Source of the DNA: Pseudomonas sp. CCC3.1
GTDB taxonomy: Bacteria > Pseudomonadota > Gammaproteobacteria > Pseudomonadales > Pseudomonadaceae
Reading direction: 5' to 3'
DNA length: 64,000 nucleotides
NCBI RefSeq assembly: GCF_034347405.1
Contig: NZ_CP133778.1
Coordinates: forward strand, 3,410,001-3,474,000
Below are positions 7,099-15,956 of the stretch, piece after piece (positions within the stretch are counted from its first letter, which is position 1; the number at the start of each line of letters is the position of its first letter). The translations under genes and the position numbers were made by a program. Below the pieces are notes generated by a model. That model was not told where the DNA came from, ran no database searches, and saw only the letters and a program-made list of their open reading frames with translations.

Positions 7099-10000
7099 AT
7101 GGCAAACACCACAGACGCTGTGCTACCCCTTACAGGTTTGGCAAACGTCGATTTGCAAACGCAGGAACATGACTGGCTGAGTGCCACGCACTTGCTTGAT
7201 GCGCTGAACGCCGCGCAACTGGGGGCCTGGTGCTGGGAGCTGGAGAGTGGCCATATACATTGGTCGAGTGGTGTGCACAGCCTGTTCGGGCTTGACTCGC
7301 AACAAGGGCTGCCCAGCAACCTTGGGCAATTGCGCACCCTGCCCTTTGACGACTGGCCCAAAGCCCAGCGGGCCTTTCAAGCGATCATTAACGGCGCACC
7401 GCTGCAAAAGCTCATCCATCACCGCGTGCGCTGGCCCGATGGCAGCCTGCACTGGCTGGAAATCCGTGGCAGCTTGATCCCCGGCGAAAATGCCAAGCCA
7501 CGCATGATGGGCGTGATCCGCGAAGTCACCCAGCAGCGCCAGCGCCAGCAAGCACTCAACAACTCTGAACAACGCTTTGCCACGCTCTTTCAGTTGTCGC
7601 CGCACATGGTGTTGCTGGTGCGCATCGAAGACGGACTGATCAGTGAGGCCAACCATTATTTCGAAAAGCTGCTGGGCTGGACCGCCGCTGAAGCCATTGG
7701 CCGCACCACCGTAGAACTGGGGCTTTGGCCCGATATTGAGCAACGCCTGCAATTTATCGAGGCGGTTAACGAATACAGCACGCCGATCAACATGGAAGTT
7801 CAATTGGCCGGGCGCAACGGGCAATTGCATGACGGCCTCCTCAGCGCACAAAAAGTCGAACTGGAAGGTGAGGCCTATCTGGTCAGCACCTTCGTTGACA
7901 ACCGCAATCGCAAAGAGGCCGAACAAGCACTGATCGACAGCCAGGAGCGCCTGGACCTGGCACTCGACTCCGCCCAGTTGGGCACCTGGGACTGGCACAT
8001 CCCCAGTGGCCGCCTCTACGGCTCGGCCCGTGCAGCGCAATTGCATGGCTTGCCACCCGAACCGTTCAACGAATCTTTCGATGCTTTTTTTGAGGGTGTA
8101 CCCGAAGAAGGGCGTTTCCGCATGCGCAACGCCTACCGCTCATTGCGCGAAGGGCCCGCAGGCAATTACCAACTGACGTACCGCGTGCCGTTAGTCAACG
8201 GCACCTCGCGCTACCTCGAAAGCCGCGCCCGGCTTTACCGCGATGAGGCTGGCGCGCCCTTGCGCATGGCCGGGACCTTGCTCGACATCACCGACCAGGT
8301 AGAGCGCGAGCAACGCCTGAGCGCTTCCGAAGAAAAATTCGCCAGTGTGTTCCAGACCAGTCCCGACCCTATTTGCGTGATGCTGGCAGACAGCGCGCAC
8401 TTCATCGAAATCAACACCAGTTTCACCCAGACCTTTGGCTGGACCGTGGCCGACCTGCAAGACGACGCCGACACCAGCAGCGCCCTTAGCGACGCCAGCG
8501 CCCATCATTTACGCCAGTTGCAGCGCATTATTCGTGCCCCGGCGCAGAACAATACCGCCATCACCTTGCACCACAAAAAAGGCGAATTGCTGACCTGCGT
8601 AATGTCCAGCCGCCACATTGAAGTCGACGGCCAACCGTGCGTCGTCACCACGCTGCGCGACATCACCCAGCAACAGCGCGCCGAGGCGGCGCTTAAAACC
8701 AGCGAAGAGAAATTCGCCAAGGCCTTCCACTCCAGCCCCGACGCCATCACCATCAGCGAACTCGCCACCGGCTGCTACCTGGAAGTCAATGACGGGTTCA
8801 GCCGTTTAACGGGCTACAGCAGCGCCGAAGTTATTGGCCGCAGCCCTTATGAATTGGGGATTTGGGGAGACAGCTCAAAGCGCGACGCGCTGCTCGATGA
8901 ACTGCGGGAAAAGGGCCGCATCAGCAACCGGGAAGTGCTCGGCCGCTCCAAACGCGGGGACATGCTCAATGTCGAGGTTTCAATCGAACTCATTACCCTC
9001 GATACCACGCCATGCCTGCTGTTGACCGCGCGCGATATCAGCCAGCTGAAAGCCGCGCAGGCCCAAGTCAGGCATCTGGCCTACCACGATCCCTTGACCA
9101 ACCTGCCCAACCGCGCACTGCTCATGGACCGCCTCAGCCAGCAAACCTCGCTGCTCAAACGCCATGATCTGCGCGGCGCGCTGTTGTTTCTGGATCTGGA
9201 CCACTTCAAACACATCAACGACTCGCTGGGGCACCCGGTGGGCGACTCGGTATTGCGCATCATCACCGCGCGCCTGGAGGCCAGCGTGCGCAGCGAGGAC
9301 ACCGTGGCCCGTCTGGGCGGTGACGAGTTTGTGGTGTTGCTTACCGGTCTTAACGGCTCGCTGGAAGAGGTCACACAATCGGTGTGCAGCATCGCCGACA
9401 ACGTGCGTGAGTTGCTGGCCGAACCGATGTTTCTCGACGGTCAGCGCCTGCAAGTCACCCCAAGTATTGGCATCGCTCTGATTCCCGATCACGGCTCAAC
9501 CCCAGCTGACCTGCTCAAGCGCGCCGACATTGCGCTGTACCGGGCCAAAGACTCGGGACGCAACACCACGCAACTGTTTCACTTTGATATGCAGACGGCG
9601 GCCAGCGAGCGCATGCGCATGGAAAGCGATCTGCGCACAGCCTTGGCACGCAATGAATTCACCCTGCACTTTCAACCGCAAGTCGACGCCCGCACCCACC
9701 GCATCGTCGGCGCCGAAGCCTTGCTGCGCTGGCAGCACCCGCAATTGGGGCCACAGTCGCCGAGTGAATTCATCAAAATCCTGGAAGACAGCGGCTTGAT
9801 ACTGGAAGTCGGCACCTGGATTCTCGATGAAGCCTGCCGCTCGTTCAGTGAGTTACTGCGTGAAGGCCTGATCGACCCAGAGGATTTCAGCCTGTGCGTC
9901 AATATCAGCCCGCGCCAATTTCTGCAAAGCGACTTCGCCGAACGGGTGCAACGCAGCTTGCTGCACCACCACCTGCCCTATTCGATGCTCAAGCTTGAAG

Positions 10001-10386
10001 TCACCGAAGGCATCGTGATTCAGAACCTGGAAGACACGATCGAAAAAATGCACCACCTGATTGCCTTGGGTGCCAGCTTTGCGATGGACGATTTTGGCAC
10101 CGGCTACTCATCGCTCACGCACCTCAAGCGCTTGCCGGTCGATACCTTGAAGATTGATCAATCGTTCGTGCGGGAGGCCATTCATGACCCCAACGATGCC
10201 GAAATCGTCCGCGCGATTGTCGCCATGGCGCACAGTTTGGGGCTGACGGTGGTGGCTGAAGGGGTTGAGCAATTGGCGCAATTGAAATTTTTGCAGACGC
10301 TGGACTGCCATTTGTACCAAGGCTACCTGCACAGTCGGCCAGTGCCTTTGGCGCAATTTCGGGCGTTGTTGCAAAAGGGACCATAA
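7099..10386 (+). CDS. Five-PAS GGDEF-EAL cyclic-di-GMP protein
   Basis: A 1095-residue soluble sensor with no clear membrane segment. About five PAS modules fill residues 20-650, each opening with the S-x-E-x-(K/R)-F type helix (SEQRFATLF, SEEKFASVF, SEEKFAKAF). A diguanylate cyclase domain follows with intact GGDEF at 740-744 and an RSED inhibitory site five residues before it. The phosphodiesterase domain starts with EALLRW at about 873 and keeps NISPRQF, LEVTEG, MDDFGTGYSSL and VVAEGVE. Both enzymatic halves therefore look competent, so it may make or break c-di-GMP according to what the PAS domains sense. It lies alone, 57 bases after the LysR gene. Confidence 0.93.
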   Translation: MANTTDAVLPLTGLANVDLQTQEHDWLSATHLLDALNAAQLGAWCWELESGHIHWSSGVHSLFGLDSQQGLPSNLGQLRTLPFDDWPKAQRAFQAIINGAPLQKLIHHRVRWPDGSLHWLEIRGSLIPGENAKPRMMGVIREVTQQRQRQQALNNSEQRFATLFQLSPHMVLLVRIEDGLISEANHYFEKLLGWTAAEAIGRTTVELGLWPDIEQRLQFIEAVNEYSTPINMEVQLAGRNGQLHDGLLSAQKVELEGEAYLVSTFVDNRNRKEAEQALIDSQERLDLALDSAQLGTWDWHIPSGRLYGSARAAQLHGLPPEPFNESFDAFFEGVPEEGRFRMRNAYRSLREGPAGNYQLTYRVPLVNGTSRYLESRARLYRDEAGAPLRMAGTLLDITDQVEREQRLSASEEKFASVFQTSPDPICVMLADSAHFIEINTSFTQTFGWTVADLQDDADTSSALSDASAHHLRQLQRIIRAPAQNNTAITLHHKKGELLTCVMSSRHIEVDGQPCVVTTLRDITQQQRAEAALKTSEEKFAKAFHSSPDAITISELATGCYLEVNDGFSRLTGYSSAEVIGRSPYELGIWGDSSKRDALLDELREKGRISNREVLGRSKRGDMLNVEVSIELITLDTTPCLLLTARDISQLKAAQAQVRHLAYHDPLTNLPNRALLMDRLSQQTSLLKRHDLRGALLFLDLDHFKHINDSLGHPVGDSVLRIITARLEASVRSEDTVARLGGDEFVVLLTGLNGSLEEVTQSVCSIADNVRELLAEPMFLDGQRLQVTPSIGIALIPDHGSTPADLLKRADIALYRAKDSGRNTTQLFHFDMQTAASERMRMESDLRTALARNEFTLHFQPQVDARTHRIVGAEALLRWQHPQLGPQSPSEFIKILEDSGLILEVGTWILDEACRSFSELLREGLIDPEDFSLCVNISPRQFLQSDFAERVQRSLLHHHLPYSMLKLEVTEGIVIQNLEDTIEKMHHLIALGASFAMDDFGTGYSSLTHLKRLPVDTLKIDQSFVREAIHDPNDAEIVRAIVAMAHSLGLTVVAEGVEQLAQLKFLQTLDCHLYQGYLHSRPVPLAQFRALLQKGP

Positions 10387-10426
10387 ACCCCGTGGGAGAT
10401 TCTGTGGCGTATAGCAAGCCGATTTC

Positions 10427-10573
10427 GTAGCAGTTGCCGAGCACCGCGAGGCTACGTCCGATGGCGAAGCGATCGTAAACCCTAAGCGCAGGGTGCAACT
10501 GATACCCCACAGTGCTTGATTTTACGACTGCTGCGCAGCCGGACGTAGCCTCGCGGTGCTCGGCAACTGCTAC
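10427..10573. repeat. Long palindromic intergenic element, copy 1
   Basis: Perfect 34-base arms (10427-10460 and 10540-10573), opening GTAGCAGTTGCCGAGC, enclose about 79 bases that contain further inverted segments. The element fills the gap between the GGDEF-EAL gene and the convergent pirin gene. Two further copies lie at 20788 and 25080. It should fold into a long hairpin as RNA or a cruciform as DNA. Confidence 0.85.
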
Positions 10574-10610
10574 GAGGTTTGCGCGCGCCATAGATCTGAG
10601 GGAGCAGGCG

Positions 10611-11471
10611 TTACATCCGGCCGAATTTACCCAACTGGAAGTCATTGAACGCCTGACGAATCTCGGCATCGGTGTTCATCACAAACGGGCCATGACCCAC
10701 GATAGGCTCGTCAATCGGTTCACCGCTGAGGATCAACAGCATCGCGTCGTCAGTGGCGTCAAGGCGTACCTGTGAACCATCACGCTCGAACAATGCCAAT
10801 TGGCCTTTGGCTACCACGTCCTTGCCGTTGACTTTCACCGTGCCGCGCAGCACCACCAACGCGGTGTTACGGCCCTGATGCAGATCGAAGACGGCCGACT
10901 TGCCCGCGTTCATGCGAATGTCCCACACGTCGATGTCGGTGAACGTGCGCGCCGGGCCACGTTTTCCGTCGAACTCACCGGCGATCAAACGCAAAGCGCC
11001 CGCATCGTCCTTGAGCGCCAGCGCAGGAATGTCGCGGTCCAGAATGCCTTGATAGCCAGGCGCGGCCATTTTGTCTTTGGCCGGCAGGTTGACCCACAAC
11101 TGCACCATTTCCAGCGTGCCGCCACTGCGGGCAAAGGCCTCGGAGTGGAACTCCTCATGCAGGATGCCCGACGCGGCGGTCATCCACTGCACATCGCCAG
11201 GACCGATCACCCCGCCATTACCGGTCGAGTCTCGGTGTTCAACTTCACCTTGGTAGACGATGGTCACGGTCTCGAACCCGCGATGCGGGTGCTGCCCTAC
11301 ACCGCGACGCTCAGTGGTCGGGGTAAATTGGGCAGGGCCTGCGTAATCAAGTAAAAGAAACGGGCTGACGTGCTCGCCCATGTTGTCGTAGGAAAACAAC
11401 GTGCGCACCGGGAAACCATCGCCGACCCAATGACCTCGTGGCGCGGTGTAGATGCCCAAAATGTTTTTCAT
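10611..11471 (-). CDS. Pirin family protein
   Basis: A 286-residue bicupin. The N-terminal cupin keeps the metal ligands of active pirins: H61 and H63 in GQHPHRGFE, then H105 and E107 in GILHEEFHSE. The pirin C-terminal cupin follows to the end. Bacterial pirins have been linked to quercetin dioxygenase activity and to redox or metabolic control; which applies here cannot be read from sequence. A strong AGGAGGTG site lies 5 bases before the ATG. It is divergent from the pyoverdine block and convergent with the GGDEF-EAL gene. Confidence 0.93.
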   Translation of the reverse strand: MKNILGIYTAPRGHWVGDGFPVRTLFSYDNMGEHVSPFLLLDYAGPAQFTPTTERRGVGQHPHRGFETVTIVYQGEVEHRDSTGNGGVIGPGDVQWMTAASGILHEEFHSEAFARSGGTLEMVQLWVNLPAKDKMAAPGYQGILDRDIPALALKDDAGALRLIAGEFDGKRGPARTFTDIDVWDIRMNAGKSAVFDLHQGRNTALVVLRGTVKVNGKDVVAKGQLALFERDGSQVRLDATDDAMLLILSGEPIDEPIVGHGPFVMNTDAEIRQAFNDFQLGKFGRM

Positions 11472-11605
11472 GTTGCACCTCCTGTCATGCAGAGTGACAA
11501 ATATAGATTCGCATCACCCATATAACTAGATGGCATTTTTGAATCTCAGCGTTCTATACATAGAACGATAATTTAAGCGCGGGAGCTGCCGCACTGAGTT
11601 GCATC

Positions 11606-11629
11606 TAAATTATCGCGATTGATCCTCGT
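11606..11629 (+). promoter_or_regulatory. PvdS iron-starvation sigma box upstream of pvdM
   Basis: TAAAT (11606-11610), exactly 16 bases, then CGT (11627-11629) matches the known PvdS-dependent consensus TAAAT-N16/17-CGT of pyoverdine promoters. It lies 46 bases before the pvdM start and points the right way, so pvdM-pvdO and possibly pvdE should be induced in iron starvation. Confidence 0.75.
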
Positions 11630-11674
11630 CCTCTCCTGATAGCAAAGGCCCTGCACTGGCGGACTTCTACTGAG

Positions 11675-13024
11675 ATGGCGATGACTAAACCACGCACTAA
11701 AAAAGCCCTGTTGATCGGTATTCCTCTCGCGCTGGCCGTGTCCATCGGCGGCGGATTTCTTCTCTGGGACGCGTTTTTCAAGGGTAATGCGGGCTACCCG
11801 TTGAACATCGTCAAGCAAGCCGATGAACTGCAAGACCGACTGTTGTCATTCGACAGCCATATCACCGTGCCGCTGGAACTCGGCAGCGCGGGCAATGAGG
11901 CTGACAAAGACGGCCCCGGCCAGTTCGACCTGGCCAAGGCGGCCAAAGGGCGTCTTTCCGGTGCGGCCCTGACGATTTTCGGCTGGCCCGAAATCTGGAA
12001 CGGCCCCAACGCCCCGCACCGCCCAACAGCCGGCTTTGTCGAAGCGGCGCGCAATGAACAGGAAGTGCGCTACCAAATCATCAGCGGCATGGTTCGAGAC
12101 TTTCCCAATCAAGTGGCAATTGCCTACACCCCGGATGACTTTCGGCGCCTGCACGGCGAAGGCAAGTTTGCGATTTTCATCAGCATGCTTAACGCCTACC
12201 CGCTGGGTAACGACCTCGACCAGCTCGACAAATGGGCCGCGCGCGGCATGCGCATGTTTGGTTTCAGTTATGTCGGCAACAACGACTGGGCCGACTCTTC
12301 GCGGCCGCTGCCGTTTTTCAATGACACCGCTGATGCGCTCAATGGCCTGTCCGAGACCGGCAAGCAGGCCGTGCAGCGCCTAAACGATCTGGGCGTGATC
12401 ATCGATGTGTCGCAAATGTCGAGCAAAGCGCTGGAGCAAGTCAGCCAGCTCAGCCGCACGCCAATGGTCGCCTCGCACTCGGCGCCGCGGGCACTGGTAG
12501 ACATCCCGCGCAACCTCAGCGACCGGGAAATGCAGCTGATTAAAAACAGCGGTGGCGTGGTGCAAATTGTCGGTTTTGCGACCTACTTGCGGCCGCTGAG
12601 CCAGGCCAGCCAAGACAAGCTCAACACCCTGCGCAGCCAGTTCGACTTGCCGCCTTTGCATAATCTGGAAATGGCCCTGATGCCCGGCGACGCGATCATT
12701 ACCGTGTGGCCTGAACAACGTTTCGGTCAGTACGCCAGCGGCCTGTACGGCATCGTCGAGCAAGAGCCCAAAGCCACCCTCAAAGACTATGGCGATGCCA
12801 TTGACTACGCCGTGAAGAAAATCGGTATCGACCATGTCGGCATCAGTTCCGACTTCAACGATGGCGGCGGGCTGGATGGCTGGAAGGACGTGAGCGAAAC
12901 CCGCAACGTCACCGCCGAACTGCTGCAACGCGGCTATAGCGAGGCGGACATCGCCAAGCTGTGGGGCGGCAACTTCCTGCGGGTTTGGGACTCCGTGCAA
13001 AAAGCCGCCAAACCGACCTCATAA
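11675..13024 (+). CDS. pvdM: PvdM-like membrane dipeptidase of pyoverdine maturation
   Basis: A 449-residue peptidase M19 (renal dipeptidase-like) protein with an N-terminal signal anchor (LLIGIPLALAVSIGGGFLLW), as in periplasmic PvdM. PvdM is needed for periplasmic maturation of pyoverdine together with PvdP. Family motifs seen are HSAPRAL near residue 270 and DHVGISSDFNDGGGLDG near 390. The usual first metal motif HxD reads HIT here (FDSHITVPL), so classical dipeptidase activity is doubtful. The ATG at 11681 is an alternative start. A PvdS box is upstream and pvdO follows after 15 bases. Confidence 0.88.
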   Translation: MAMTKPRTKKALLIGIPLALAVSIGGGFLLWDAFFKGNAGYPLNIVKQADELQDRLLSFDSHITVPLELGSAGNEADKDGPGQFDLAKAAKGRLSGAALTIFGWPEIWNGPNAPHRPTAGFVEAARNEQEVRYQIISGMVRDFPNQVAIAYTPDDFRRLHGEGKFAIFISMLNAYPLGNDLDQLDKWAARGMRMFGFSYVGNNDWADSSRPLPFFNDTADALNGLSETGKQAVQRLNDLGVIIDVSQMSSKALEQVSQLSRTPMVASHSAPRALVDIPRNLSDREMQLIKNSGGVVQIVGFATYLRPLSQASQDKLNTLRSQFDLPPLHNLEMALMPGDAIITVWPEQRFGQYASGLYGIVEQEPKATLKDYGDAIDYAVKKIGIDHVGISSDFNDGGGLDGWKDVSETRNVTAELLQRGYSEADIAKLWGGNFLRVWDSVQKAAKPTS

Positions 13025-13039
13025 GTGAACTTATCGACC

Positions 13040-13894
13040 ATGCCGACACTAAAACTGCTGTATTGCCTGCCTTTCGCCGCCCTGATCTGGGCCTCGCCAA
13101 GCCACGCGGCCGAGCCGGGCACGGTGTTCAAAGACTGCAAAAACTGCCCGGAAATGGTGGCGCTGCCCACCGGCAGTTTCACCATGGGGACACCAGACGA
13201 TGAAGTCGGCCGCGAACCCGATGAGGGCCCGATGCACACCGTGACGTTCAGCAAGCCGGTTGCCATCAGTCGCTTTCAGGTCACGGCGGCTGAGTTCGAC
13301 GCTTACATAAAGGAAACCGGGGTCAAGATTGCCGACGGCGATGACCGGCCCGGACGCAGATGCACCGCCAGCAAACCGAGCTACCCGCAAGGGCCACGCC
13401 AGCCTGCGGTGTGCATGGACTTTGCAGACGTTAAACACTACGTCAGCTGGCTGGTAAAAAAGACCGGCAAGCCCTACCGCATGGTCAGCGAAGCCACCCG
13501 CGAATACGCAGCACGCGCGGGCTCGACCGGGCCTTTTCCGTTCCCGATGGACGAAGGCAAGGACTACAGCATCGCCACACACGCCAACACCTACGGCCCG
13601 GCGGATGGCTATAGCTACAGCTCGCCGGTGGGCAGTTACCCGGCCAATGCCTTTGGCGTGTATGACATGCACGGCAACGTGTACGAATGGTTGGCGGACT
13701 GCAAACACAACAACTACGTGGGCGCGCCGAGCGATGGCAGCGCGTGGGTGACTGATTGCGCCGGTGAGCTGATGCAAATTCGTGGCAACGACTGGGGCGA
13801 AGCACCGGTGTTTTCACGTTCGGGCAATCGCAATGACATCTACCCGCAAACCCGTGGCGACTGGATCGGCTTTCGGGTTGAGCGCGACCTGTAG
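13040..13894 (+). CDS. pvdO: PvdO-like formylglycine-generating-enzyme fold protein
   Basis: The product has 284 residues with a signal peptide cleaved after about SPSHA, so it acts in the periplasm. The rest is the FGE-sulfatase (SUMF1) fold, recognisable from VALPTGSFTMGTPDDE at the N-terminus, YDMHGNVYEWLADC near 210 and RGDWIGFRVERDL at the end. PvdO is required late in pyoverdine chromophore maturation in P. aeruginosa. I chose ATG 13040; a GTG at 13025 immediately after the pvdM stop is possible. pvdN, which lies between pvdM and pvdO in other pseudomonads as I recall, is absent. Confidence 0.9.
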   Translation: MPTLKLLYCLPFAALIWASPSHAAEPGTVFKDCKNCPEMVALPTGSFTMGTPDDEVGREPDEGPMHTVTFSKPVAISRFQVTAAEFDAYIKETGVKIADGDDRPGRRCTASKPSYPQGPRQPAVCMDFADVKHYVSWLVKKTGKPYRMVSEATREYAARAGSTGPFPFPMDEGKDYSIATHANTYGPADGYSYSSPVGSYPANAFGVYDMHGNVYEWLADCKHNNYVGAPSDGSAWVTDCAGELMQIRGNDWGEAPVFSRSGNRNDIYPQTRGDWIGFRVERDL

Positions 13895-13908
13895 CCGCCC
13901 TGTCCTCG

Positions 13909-13975
13909 GTAGGAGCGAGCTTGCCTCGCGATCTTTTGATCTTCTAAAAAGATCGCGAGGCAAGCTCGCTCCTAC
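13909..13975. repeat. REP doublet between pvdO and pvdE
   Basis: Near-perfect inverted repeat of GTAGGAGCGAGCTTGCCTCG and its continuation around a short loop. It can fold into a strong hairpin that may stabilise or partly terminate the pvdMO transcript. It is the same type as the elements at 18438, 30844 and 33445. Confidence 0.85.
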
Positions 13976-14056
13976 AGAGGAATGAAGGCTAAATCCCCGC
14001 TTCAATCACTCGTTCACAAGAGACTGCCCTTCCCTTGATCCAAGGAACTCTTGTTT

Positions 14057-15721
14057 ATGAGCAAGCCCGCTACGCCCCGCACGTCCCCGGGGGTTCTTCG
14101 AGAACTGTTTACTCTGCTCAAGCCGTTCCGGCTGATCGTCAGTCTGTCGATAGTGCTGGGCATGATCGGCGGGCTAAGCGTCACGGTGCTGCTGGCCACT
14201 ATCAACAGCGCCCTGCACGCCGAAAACGGCCTGACCCAACAGGTTGTCGCGCTGTTTGCCGGGCTCTGTGTGCTGGCACTGATCAGCAGTATTGGCTCTG
14301 ACATCGGCAGCAATTATGTCGGCCAGCACATCATTGCCAAGCTGCGCAAAGAGCTGGGAGAGAAGGTGCTCTCGGCACCCATTTCGCAAATCGAACGCTA
14401 TCGCAGCCATCGGCTGATTCCGGTGCTGACCCACGATGTCGACACCATCAGCGATTTCGCTTTTGCCTTTGCCCCGCTGGCTATTTCCCTGACGGTGACC
14501 TTGGGCTGCATGGGGTATCTGGCCATGCTCTCGTGGCCAATGTTTTTGATGATGCTGGTGGCGATTGCGATCGGCACGGTGATTCAATACATCGCTCGCG
14601 GCTATGGGATTAACGGCTTTGAGCAAGCCCGTGAAGCCGAAGATGACCTGCAAAAGCATTACAACGCCATTGCCGAGGGCGCCAAGGAGCTGCGTATCCA
14701 TCGCCCGCGCCGCCAGCGCATGTTCGTTTCGGGGATCCAGCGCACCGCGCAAAAGATTTGTGACATTCAGGTGCGCTCAATCAACACCTTCGTCATCGCC
14801 AAAAGCCTCGGCTCGATGCTGTTTTTCGTGGTAATCGGTCTGGCGCTGGCCATGCAGTCGTTGTGGCCCAGCAACAACCCCGGCGTGATCAGCGGCTTCG
14901 TGCTGGTGCTGTTGTACATGAAAGGTCCGCTGGAACATTTGATCAGCACCCTGCCGATCATCAGCCGCGCGCAAATCGCCTTCCGGCGCATTGCCGACTT
15001 GTCCGAACAATTCAACTCGCCCGAACCGCACCTGCTGCTCAGCGAACAGGGCTCCCAGGACAACACCATCAACAGCCTGGAGCTGCTGGACGTCAGCTAC
15101 AGCTTCGCGCCGGTGGACGACCATGCGCCTTTCCGCCTGGGGCCGGTGAACCTGACGATCAAGCAGGGCGACATTGTGTTTATCGTCGGTGAAAACGGCT
15201 GCGGCAAAACCACCCTGATCAAGCTGCTGCTGGGCCTGTATGCCCCGCAACACGGCGAAATCCTCCTCAACGGCCAGCCGGTGACGGCCGAGCGTCGCGA
15301 TGACTATCGCCAATTGTTCACCACCATTTTTGCCGACTACTACCTGTTCGACGACGTGGTGCAAGGCGACATGCGCATCCCGCAGGACGCCGAGCAGTAC
15401 CTCAAGCGTCTGGAAATCTCGCACAAGGTCAGTATCACTGACGGCCAGTTCAGCACCACCGACCTTTCGACCGGCCAGCGCAAGCGCCTGGCACTGGTCA
15501 ACGCCTGGCTTGAAGAGCGCCCGGTGCTGGTGTTTGACGAGTGGGCGGCCGACCAGGACCCGACCTTCCGGCGCATTTTCTACACCGAACTGCTGCCAGA
15601 CCTTAAGCGGCTGGGCAAAACCATCATCGTGATCTCCCACGACGACCGTTATTTCGATATCGCCGACCAATTGGTGCGCATGGACAGCGGCAAGGTCAGC
15701 ACGGCGCTGGATGTCGCCTGA
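14057..15721 (+). CDS. pvdE: PvdE-like cyclic-peptide ABC exporter
   Basis: A 554-residue fused ABC exporter. Six membrane helices fill residues 20-300. The nucleotide-binding domain has Walker A at about 378-387 (VGENGCGKTT), the signature LSTGQRKRLAL and Walker B VLVFDEWAADQDP. PvdE is known to carry the acylated pyoverdine precursor ferribactin from cytoplasm to periplasm. The ATG at 14057 is taken because AAGGA lies 10 bases before it; a TTG at 14051 is too close. A REP doublet separates it from pvdO, and fpvA follows after another. Confidence 0.92.
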   Translation: MSKPATPRTSPGVLRELFTLLKPFRLIVSLSIVLGMIGGLSVTVLLATINSALHAENGLTQQVVALFAGLCVLALISSIGSDIGSNYVGQHIIAKLRKELGEKVLSAPISQIERYRSHRLIPVLTHDVDTISDFAFAFAPLAISLTVTLGCMGYLAMLSWPMFLMMLVAIAIGTVIQYIARGYGINGFEQAREAEDDLQKHYNAIAEGAKELRIHRPRRQRMFVSGIQRTAQKICDIQVRSINTFVIAKSLGSMLFFVVIGLALAMQSLWPSNNPGVISGFVLVLLYMKGPLEHLISTLPIISRAQIAFRRIADLSEQFNSPEPHLLLSEQGSQDNTINSLELLDVSYSFAPVDDHAPFRLGPVNLTIKQGDIVFIVGENGCGKTTLIKLLLGLYAPQHGEILLNGQPVTAERRDDYRQLFTTIFADYYLFDDVVQGDMRIPQDAEQYLKRLEISHKVSITDGQFSTTDLSTGQRKRLALVNAWLEERPVLVFDEWAADQDPTFRRIFYTELLPDLKRLGKTIIVISHDDRYFDIADQLVRMDSGKVSTALDVA

Positions 15722-15740
15722 CGAGGCACGTCACATCCTG

Positions 15741-15826
15741 GTGGAAGCGGGCGTGCTCGCGATACGGGCGACGCGGTTTTTATAGAAACACCGCACTGAT
15801 GCCTTCGCGAGCAAGCCCGCTCCCAC
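15741..15826. repeat. REP doublet after pvdE
   Basis: GTGG-AAGCGGGCGTGCTCGCGA pairs imperfectly with TCGCGAGCAAGCCCGCTCCCAC across about 42 bases. It is the GCGGGC-TTGCTCGCGA type of Pseudomonas REP, different from the doublet after pvdO. Confidence 0.75.
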
Positions 15827-15843
15827 TGGGGGGGACCCATTCC

Positions 15844-15862
15844 GATAATAAATTTCATTTTT
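15844..15862 (+). promoter_or_regulatory. Candidate Fur box upstream of fpvA
   Basis: GATAATAAATTTCATTTTT agrees with the 19-base Fur consensus GATAATGATAATCATTATC at 13 positions. It is 94 bases before fpvA. A TAAAT lies inside it, but no CGT follows at 16-17 bases, so I do not call a PvdS box here. Confidence 0.45.
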
Positions 15863-15956
15863 TTTCGGGAACTTCTTTCTGGTTTCTCAATCGCGCTGCG
15901 TCTAATAACTATTCCCATTAACAAGAACGAAATTTCTTACGGAGCCTAGGCACGCA

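Noticed and set aside
15849..15872. Possible PvdS box before fpvA
   Set aside because: TAAAT is present, but the bases at 16-17 further on are not CGT. The CGT near 15898 has no TAAAT at the needed distance.
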